A DNA stretch of 64,000 nucleotides from the NCBI GenBank assembly GCA_943737045.1, contig CALSFV010000204.1, forward strand, positions 1,901,501 through 1,965,500, in the 5' to 3' direction. The stretch is from Parapristionchus giblindavisi (taxonomy: Eukaryota; Nematoda; Chromadorea; Rhabditida; Diplogasteridae). The position numbers and the translations under genes are program-made. Each line of letters begins with the position of its first letter. The stretch's first letter is position 1. The notes under the pieces are model-generated. The model saw only the letters and a program-made list of their open reading frames with translations. It was not told the origin of the DNA and made no database searches. Shown in pieces: positions 53,501 to 62,500 of the stretch.

Positions 53501-56500
53501 GACCGGGAAATTGAATTTCCTCATACGTGGGCTACCTCAGTTATCCAAGGAGCGGATACAAATGGTATATATCTCTTTTGATTTCCATTCAAAATTCGGC
53601 CAGAATCCCAAAATTTTAGGGGTGTCATATCATTATGTCCCGCACTGTATAGGGCAGCTAAATTACGGTAGTTCGGTTACGATATCCAGAAAAAAAAAGA
53701 GTTAACTCATTGTTGATATACTGCCATAAACTATTTGGTCTCGGACCATCATGAATTTTTCGACCATCGATTTTCTCTTCTCATTCACATGTCTATTTTT
53801 TGCTAAATAGCTCGAAGGAGTTTAGATACCCTTGAAACACGAAGAGAAGATCGATATCAAATCAGCTATCAAAGGAAAATACAAAATCTCTAATCGAAAA
53901 CCACATTTCTTTCGTCTTTATACTACTCATAATGGTCTCAATTTTAATATCCCAGGCTCACGGTTTCATTACAGGCATAATAGTTTCTTTCTTAGAGCAG
54001 CATGGCTTCTTGTACGACCTACAAACCTGATTACCTTTAGTTTCCCTGAGTGAAAATTGATGTAATCTCCTTATTTCCCATAGTAATTCTATTTCGACAG
54101 TTCTTTGTTCACCAAACACCGTTTACATCATTTCAACCTGTTCGTCTCATTCACACATTTTAGCCGTTCTTTTCTGTACCGTGTTTTCTCGAAAACGCAT
54201 AAATATTATCATTTCCATTAAAGATAACTTCTCTTCCTCACCGAGATCAACTTCTTCGTCTTCTCTTGTCATTTCACCTTTCAAAAATTCATTACAATTG
54301 CTCAAATTGTATTCTTTAGAGTCGTCACTATTACTTAATAACCTCATCATACGACTTTCTTCATTCTTTTACGCTGCACCTCATCGATTTTCTCTTCTCA
54401 TTCACATATCTCTGACCACATTGACACATTCAGTGAGATATTGAAATCAAGAAGTAATAAAGTCAATAAAACTGGTAAACATGGACAAAAAATACTTTAA
54501 AATGCCAATTTTCCCATAAGGAAGCCTCGGGCAGCTTTGGTAAGCCCGCAAAAAATCAGCAAAAGATTTTGTCCTTGAGTGGGATTCCAACCTGATGGCT
54601 CGATCGAAGCTCGATCGGGCGATAAATTTGCTTTAAAAGTGATGTTTAGACTAGATAGATTTTTCCCGGAATATTTTTATTAAATTCTACATTAAATTTC
54701 CTACAAGATAGCGACATTGAATTTCCCCGGAGATTATTGTAAAGTGGTGATTTATTTTTTTGAAGATTGAAAATGTCCCAAAAATCTTGTTTTTCGCGCA
54801 TTACTTGCGTTGGGTTGGACCAAAACCTTTGAAAATTCATATTCTAATATAACTTTTTGCGCTCTTTCGAATGGTATATAACATGTAATGAAAATCTCAA
54901 ATTTATTTTTCGCGAGATCAAAGATCAAAGATCACTTTTGGAGTCCAACTTTTTGGCTGAAGTGTATCCCACCACTAGGCACTCCACCTGTGAAGTTTGA
55001 GCACACAGAAACGATTTTCACCAACTGTGCCACTTTGCTTGCCGTTCCCTGCAATCTTACCGAGAACGCCTTTTAATACGACAAAAAATGTGGAAAAACT
55101 TAAACCAGTATGGCCAGAACCACAACGTTTCTCCAACACTTGGATAGTGGTCATTGAAAACTGGGCAGAATGCCTAAAAAATTTCGGCATGGTACATCAT
55201 GGTCGTCTGCGCTCTCTCACTTTTGCGTACTCTCTCGCACTGTCCGCTCTCCAATCTCAGTGTGAGCGGAGTAGAAAATTAGCATAGCACAATGTTCTAT
55301 AGACTGTGAAAGCCAAAACGACCGCTCAACATAGAAACTCTCTCAAATGCAATCGTCTTTCGCTTGTCTCGCTATGGAAACAAAATGGCTTGAACCAGAA
55401 TACTGTGATAGGTCATTCGCTCGCCACCAGTGCCTCGAATATGTTTCACTCTTCCCTTATCAATTTATAATTAGTGCATTCATACAATTCGACAGCATCG
55501 TTCCTTTTCTCTTCGATGAAAACAAACTTAAAGGGAGCGTTACCTCACTCAATGGTCTCTTCATTGCGCACACTATTTTTCTGTTCTCTAACAACGAGAG
55601 AGCATCGCGCGTTGAAGAGACCATTGAATGAGGTTACGCTCCCTTTAAATGTCCTCTTTGAAAGGTCACCCCATGCTAACTTAAAACTCTGCGCTCTGGC
55701 CTGTCTCTCTCGTTTCCCCTTTTGCGTGAAGGAGATTATTGGCGGAACGTAGAGTAAGGGGAATCTGTTAATTAGTAGAAACCATCCCTCAAACGTGCTG
55801 AAATAAATGTGTTTCCATTGCGCTGTATCAATCAATAATTCAGATGAATCTACCGTTTCCAAAGACATTGTTCTTTAGTTGTTCCCCACTTTTAGGTCTC
55901 ATTGGACGTTTTCCTTTGTTACGGACGTCTGGAGCAGAGCGGCTACCAGATTGTAGTAGATCCCATTGAGAAACAGGAAGAGCCGGACATTAGCGGTATC
56001 GATTTGTAAACAATCAATAAGTCTTTTTTTCCATTTCTGGTCAATAAAATAATCAATATTGTGTTTATGAGAGATCTATAACTATTTGGAATTTTGTGGT
56101 AACCATCCATTAATTGTGCTGAAATATAGGTGTTTTTACTGCATTGTATCAATCAATATTTCAGATAAATCTACCGTATCCAAGGATGGTATGAAACGAA
56201 TCGAGGTACGGTATGATTGGATCGAGGAATCGGGCGAAGAAGAGGAGGAAGAATATCGATTGTCTGGCGGATTTGAGATTATTGATCAGGTTTATTGACT
56301 GAAGTATTGATTGATATGAAGACTTACAAGTACATAGGTTATGTAGGCTAACTTTATTGGTGCCACTGTATTCTGGTCCAAGCCATTTCTTTTTGAAATC
56401 CTGCCAAGCAAGAGATCTTAGTATTCGAGAGAGTTTAATTGTTGAGCGCAGTTCGGCTTTCAAAGCACAAAGAACAATGTAGTGTAGGCCTAGCTACATA

Positions 56501-59500
56501 AGAAAGTTGCTTATTTTTGTGAATATTGATTGATTAAATATTGATTTATTACACTTGGCATTCAGGAGGAAGATGTGCTAGAGGCATTCTGTGTCGAACA
56601 ATCAACACAGACCCAAAATGAGAGCAGCGAAAGATCGGTATAACTATCATTTTTGTTTCAATCTATTTTATGGAATGTTTTCAAAAAAATGTCGAATTTT
56701 TTATTTAAAGTCACACTCAAATTTGAAATTCTACGCTTCAGCAACACTCTCTAGTAGAGAAAGAAAGCGAGATAGTGTCGCCAGAGCAGCGTAAAATTAT
56801 CAAAAAATCAATATTCAGTGTCAGTCAAGATCGCATGATCTACCGAATCTTCTCTCAACTGCTTCCACGCAAACCATTGAGCCTCGAATTGACCCAGATA
56901 AGAGTCAGCAGGTAATATAATATTAGTAATTTTGATTCGCATCAATCAATCCTCGCTTAGCGAGGAAAGTCGGCATTAGTCATGCTCCACCATGTTTGCT
57001 CCACCATGTCAAAGCATCCCTCCATGTTGTCAGTATGCAAAGCCAGATTCTAAATAATTCATTGTCAAATGAGTTTCACTTACTAGTTATCTGTTTTGCG
57101 ACGAATAGACGGTTGCTCGTGATCTTTTCTCACATCAGCTATAAAATATTAATAAATAATTTGAAATACTAATAATAATGATACAAAAAAAAATTATTTT
57201 TTTATTAAAATTCAGCCTATTGCTCCTGAAACGATTCCACTTTTGGATTCGTCGATGCAAACTGAAGAGAAACAATTAGATGATCAGGTAAATATAATTT
57301 TTTTTAAATTTGTTTAGAAAATTAAGAAAGCTATGATTTTTTCGACATGAAAAGAGTCATGCATTGCAGACCACACAAGTGGAAGAAGAACAACCGCATT
57401 GCTCCAATGCGTTCAGCCAAACTGACACTGTATTGGAGACAGAGGTACGTAAAGAAGCAATCAATTTCATGCCATTGATTTTGTGGAGATAATGTCTAAG
57501 GGTTCTCAGTGTTGAATTTCTTATTTCCAGGAATCAGTAACGATATCCGCACCTGTGCCAGTGGCTACTTCAGAATCTAGTGTCCAAACGGAGATTCAAG
57601 AGGTATAATCGATGAGCTCGATATTTTGTGATTGATGAACTGAATCAACGATACACACCCTCGTTATTTTACTCTCCACTCTAGCCTCTCTCTTACAAGG
57701 AGTCTCTTTCAGCTTAAGGTGGCGAAAAGTGACGATTTTTAGCTCATTTGAAAGCCCTTTCTCTGTAGAATAAGAATGTATGTTTAAAAAATCCGAAACG
57801 GCTCGGTACATGGATTTTAAAAAATCCAAAGTTTGAGCAATTTCTGCCTTGAAATTCCTGTGTAATGGTAGTTGAATTGCCGTACTTCTCCGCGCTCTCT
57901 CTCCGAGCTAGTGGTAGCGCAGTGGTAAAGATGTCGCTTGCAATTTTTGCGCTGCGGGTTCGATCCCCACCGATGCGACATGTTTTGCCCGATTTTTACA
58001 CATGTTTTGCGACATGTTTTGCCCGATTTTTTTATGATCTTTTTTTTTAAATCATACATAACACAATATAATGTTATATTATGTAATGTTATGTATAGGA
58101 AATAGCATAAAGAATATGAAAAAAAAAGAAACTTGAAAGAATCTGAAGAATGTATAGCTAAGCAATTGATTGGAGAGGGAAAGAAAGAAGAGTAGATCAG
58201 ATTATAGATTTATTGCTTGACTTATTCGTTTATTCTTTAAATCTTTGAGTGTTGTTCTTTGTTTCATCGAGAGATTTCTGAAATACGTTGAATCTTTCAA
58301 TCAACACTGACAAACTTTCAGACAGATTGGATGCATGGATATCAGTCAGAATGAAAAAAAAAATTATTTTTAATCATAAAAAGACAAGTGAAAAATCGGG
58401 CAAAACATGTCGCATCGGTGGGGATCGAACCCGCAGCGCAAAAATTGTAAGCGACATCTTTACCACTGCGCTACCACTAGCTCATGGAGAGAGCGCGGGG
58501 AAGTAATCCATCATTGTACGGCAATTCAACTACCATTGCACAGGAATTTCAAGGCAGAAATTGCTCAAACTTTGGATTTTTTTAAATCCATGTACCGATC
58601 CGTTTCGGATTTTTTAAACATACATTCTTATTCTACAGAGAAAGGGCTTTCAAATGAGCTATAAATCGTCATTTTTCGCCACCTTAAGCTGAAAGAGACT
58701 CCTTGTAAGACAAAGAAAGCGAGAGAGCATTGTAAGAGCGAAGAGTTTCAAATTTGGTTGTGGAATGCCTGTAATCATTTCATTTACAATTATTTTGAGG
58801 AAATCCAAGCACCTATGAAAGAAGTGGGTCCGATACTGCAGGCAATGGAGACGCAGACGGATTTTGTGACTTCTGTAGATGAGGTATGTTACTTTCCAGT
58901 AATTCTCTCTCGCAATGCAGAATGAAATTTTCCTCAGGATTTTCCTTGCAAATAGACCTTCCCTCATTTCAAAATATTTTTTCTCAGGAAACACAAGCTG
59001 TGATTCTTCTAAATTTGTGTAGAGAAGACTCGAGTCAAACAGAATGCGAACAAACTTCTGATAAGGTACAGCCCGAGCTAATTTGAGAAAACGTTCTGGC
59101 CACACTCTCTCGTTTTCTATGTCTGCGAGAGATTATTGATAATACAGAGTAAAATTAACCTTGGAATTAATCCCAGCGAAAATTTAGAACTCCTCCCCAA
59201 ATTCGCAGGGAAAGTGAGAAAGCCAAATGTAGCTAGAATCTTTTGTTTACTACAGGAATGCCAATCGGAGATGACTCCGACACCAGTAGTTCTACCCACA
59301 GAAGATGGACAATGCCAGACTGACAGCTGTCATACTGTAGAGAAGGTACTGTGGTTTGGATACGGTAGGCTCGCTGAAACTTTCGTTGTAGGAGTCACAA
59401 GCACCGTTCGAGCAACGATTCACATCAGATTGGATGACGCAGACTGAACGAATTGAGGAGCGCGAAAAAGTGAAAACTGTTTATTTTTTAATAATTAAAT

Positions 59501-62500
59501 AAATAAAAAAATATACTACCGTTGATTCAATCTTATAATTATTGGTAAGTTTTCGCCTTGTTTTATTACTATCGCATATATTTAAAAATGATCGCATATA
59601 TTTTTTTTAAAATTATTATTTTTTCAGGCAACTCAAGCTTCACGACCTTCAACAACGGAGAGTGTGACTCAAACCGACAATGAGAATGTGACCGTACGAT
59701 TTTTTATTAAAATCTTTTTTTAAAATCTTATTTGTTTATTTTTTTTTATTTTCACAATATCATATTCTCTCATTGTCAGGATATTGAAGAGCCTACAGTT
59801 CAGCCAAATGTGACAGAAGCTGTAACTCAAACTGAGCATAAGGAACTTTACGAAAAGGTGACCGTTACTAACTTTTCAAAAGGATCCATAATCAGCATCT
59901 AAAAGTGTTCCTGCCCATGAGATTGTCATTTCATCAGGCCTGGCAGGCCTCTCCTTTGTGAATAGTTTTTTTGTGTTTGGTAAAGGTACACCCGAGCTGA
60001 TTTTAAACTATCCGCTCTGACAATGCTCCGTCGCTTTCTTTGTCAACGAGAGAGTGTTGCCAAATCGGAGATTTTCAAATTAGATCGTGGTGTTCCTTTA
60101 AAGATCTAATTTGCCAGGAAAGCCAGGCCTCGCTAGTGATACCGTCTACCACAGAGGGTACGACACAGACTCAGAGAGAAGAGCAGCATGAAAAGGTATG
60201 GACATTTCGTTTCAACTATGTGATCCATTACCCAGGCCATTGCAAGGGTTGTGCGGAAAATACATCTTGACCAAAAATACCGGTAAAAAAGCCGGAAACA
60301 ACAGACCGGAAAATTTTTCTCTGGTCACCGTTAACAAAACGAGCGTAGATTTGCAACAGTAAACAATTTCACAAATGAAAATTTAAATTATTTAGGAAAC
60401 CCAGGCTTCTGCCATTATGCAGTCTACAACGGAGTCCATGACGCAGACTCAAGAAGAAGTTCAATGCGAAAAGGTATTTTTGAAGTCTACCTAATTTTGT
60501 TCCAAAAACCATTCAGTGATTATTGTGTATTGTAAGAAATGAATCTTGATTACAGTATACAATTATGATAATTATAACTGTTAATTAATAATTACGAAAT
60601 GATTTTAAGGTGATTCAAGTGGCCATTGAACTTCCCACTACATCCACAAATTATACCGGCACCCAGATGGATGAATCAATCGATAATGAGGATAATCATG
60701 ATCTACCGAAGGAGATCAGAGATGAAGAAGTACAGACTGAACCCGTGTCTGGTAGTGAGTGCTCAACGCAAACTGATGTCGAACAAAGAGAAGAACGCGA
60801 TGTCCAAGCTGGTCCATCGAGTTTTGAGTTTGTAGATGTGGTAAGTGACGTCATTCTGTACTAGAAATGTTATTTGCATTTTGATCAAGTTTTTTACAAT
60901 AAAAGCTCGGAAAAAATTAGACAAAATCGAGGGAAAAAATATACAAATTGAGCAAGAGCATAGTAGAATTGGCACTTTAAGGAGACGCAGATAGAGTTGA
61001 TCGTAAACGATTCTGAGACCCAAATCGAATACAGCGGAAATGATCAGGTATTTCGTTTTTCCTCTTTTCACAATTTGAAATATCCCGCGAAGGATCTTTG
61101 CACTTTATGGTTCGCGGTAGGTAAAAAAACAGAACTGTGATGTCCTTTCAGGAAACACAAATCGATCTGACTGTAAGCGACAGCGAGACTCAAGTCGATA
61201 TGGGCATGAGTAACTCTGATCAGGTACAACACTCTCACACATCCTTTCCCATTTTACACTTGGTTCACGAGAGAGGGCGGTTGTCTTTTCGAAAATATCG
61301 ATTGTTTTTTCTTTCACTTTGAGGAAACGCAGATTGAATTGATGACTCAAGACACTGAAACTCAATTCGACTACTGCTATGGCAATGATCAGGTAACTCT
61401 TAAATATTATCCTTATTGTTTAATCGATAACAGCGGTCTGTTTGTTGTGCATACAGAAGCATCTCTGGTATTTTTGCAGCCTGGAACCCGGTATATTTCC
61501 AGCATGGATCCATGCAGTTTGTCAAGCTGGAAGCTTACCGGGTTCCAGGCTGGAAAGAAATACCAGATATGATGCCCTTTAAGGAGACCCAGACCGAACT
61601 CGTACTACACGACAGTGAAACCCAGGTTGAATACAATCTCGATTGCCATGATCAGGTATACTCTTACCTTCTCAATTGACTTATTAAAGGGAATAAACGT
61701 CTTTTTTAACTGTTTTTTTACCGTTTTTCTTCGAGAAATATCTTTTAAAATCATGAAGCGTCCGATTGAATAACGCTTATCTCGCCTCTAGGAAACACAA
61801 ATCGAGCTCTTGGTGGAGGATGGCGAATCACAGGTCGACTACTGTAGCAATGACCAGGTACCCCTATTTGGTTGTCTGTTTACATAATTGTAGCAAACGT
61901 AGAGCACACTATTGTGCGTATAAAAATCACTTGTTTTATTTGTAGAAGAGACTATTTCTTGTTTTGTATGGTTCAGAAACTATGCCGATCTCTTTTATAT
62001 CACATAGCGCGCGGCGAAGGTCATCCGGGTTAGGGAGAGGCAGCGGAGAGACAATCAAGAGGCGGGGCGAGATCTAGCCTTTGAGCGACTTCCGTTCTTT
62101 AGAGCATAGTGTCATTTTCTTATGCAAGTACATTTTATACGCACAATATCCCGTATGATTCTGTCATCGTGCTAATGAAAAACAAATAAATATTTTCAGG
62201 AGACCCAGATCGAGCTGGACGTGCGCGATGACGACACGCAAGTCGAATACTTTAGCACAGATCAGGTAAGTTGCGAAAAGGAAAAAAATAGAGGTAGCTT
62301 TTATTCGCTGGTATTTTTCCAGCCTGGATCCATGCTGTTGACCAGGCTGGAAATGTACCGGATTCCAGGCTGGTGAAGACACCCATCATAAACTTTAGTA
62401 TAGTTAATATCCCTTTATAAATATGTATATTTTTATGACTTTGTGTGCCTTGCATAACGGTTTTACCTTCACTTTTCCCTTTTATCGCATTCAATAGAGA

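Larger units (their letters stand above)
49354..55080. mobile_element. 5.7-kb nested foldback element (family F)
   Basis: Outer ends 'cgtattaaaaggcgttctcg' and 'cgagaacgccttttaatacg' are exact complements, separated by 5.7 kb. The outer arms (about 49354-50475 and 53655-55080) are largely mirror images, e.g. 'aaaaagttggactccaaaag' at 49405 versus its complement at 54935. Between the arms lie two further palindromes (50487-51879 and 52060-53647). The whole lies in one 6.7-kb intron (49199-55895) of the TQT gene. Confidence 0.88.

Noticed and set aside
57903..57978. A functional tRNA gene in the family C arm
   Set aside because: A and B boxes are good, but acceptor and T-stem pairing fail, so only a tRNA-like label is used.
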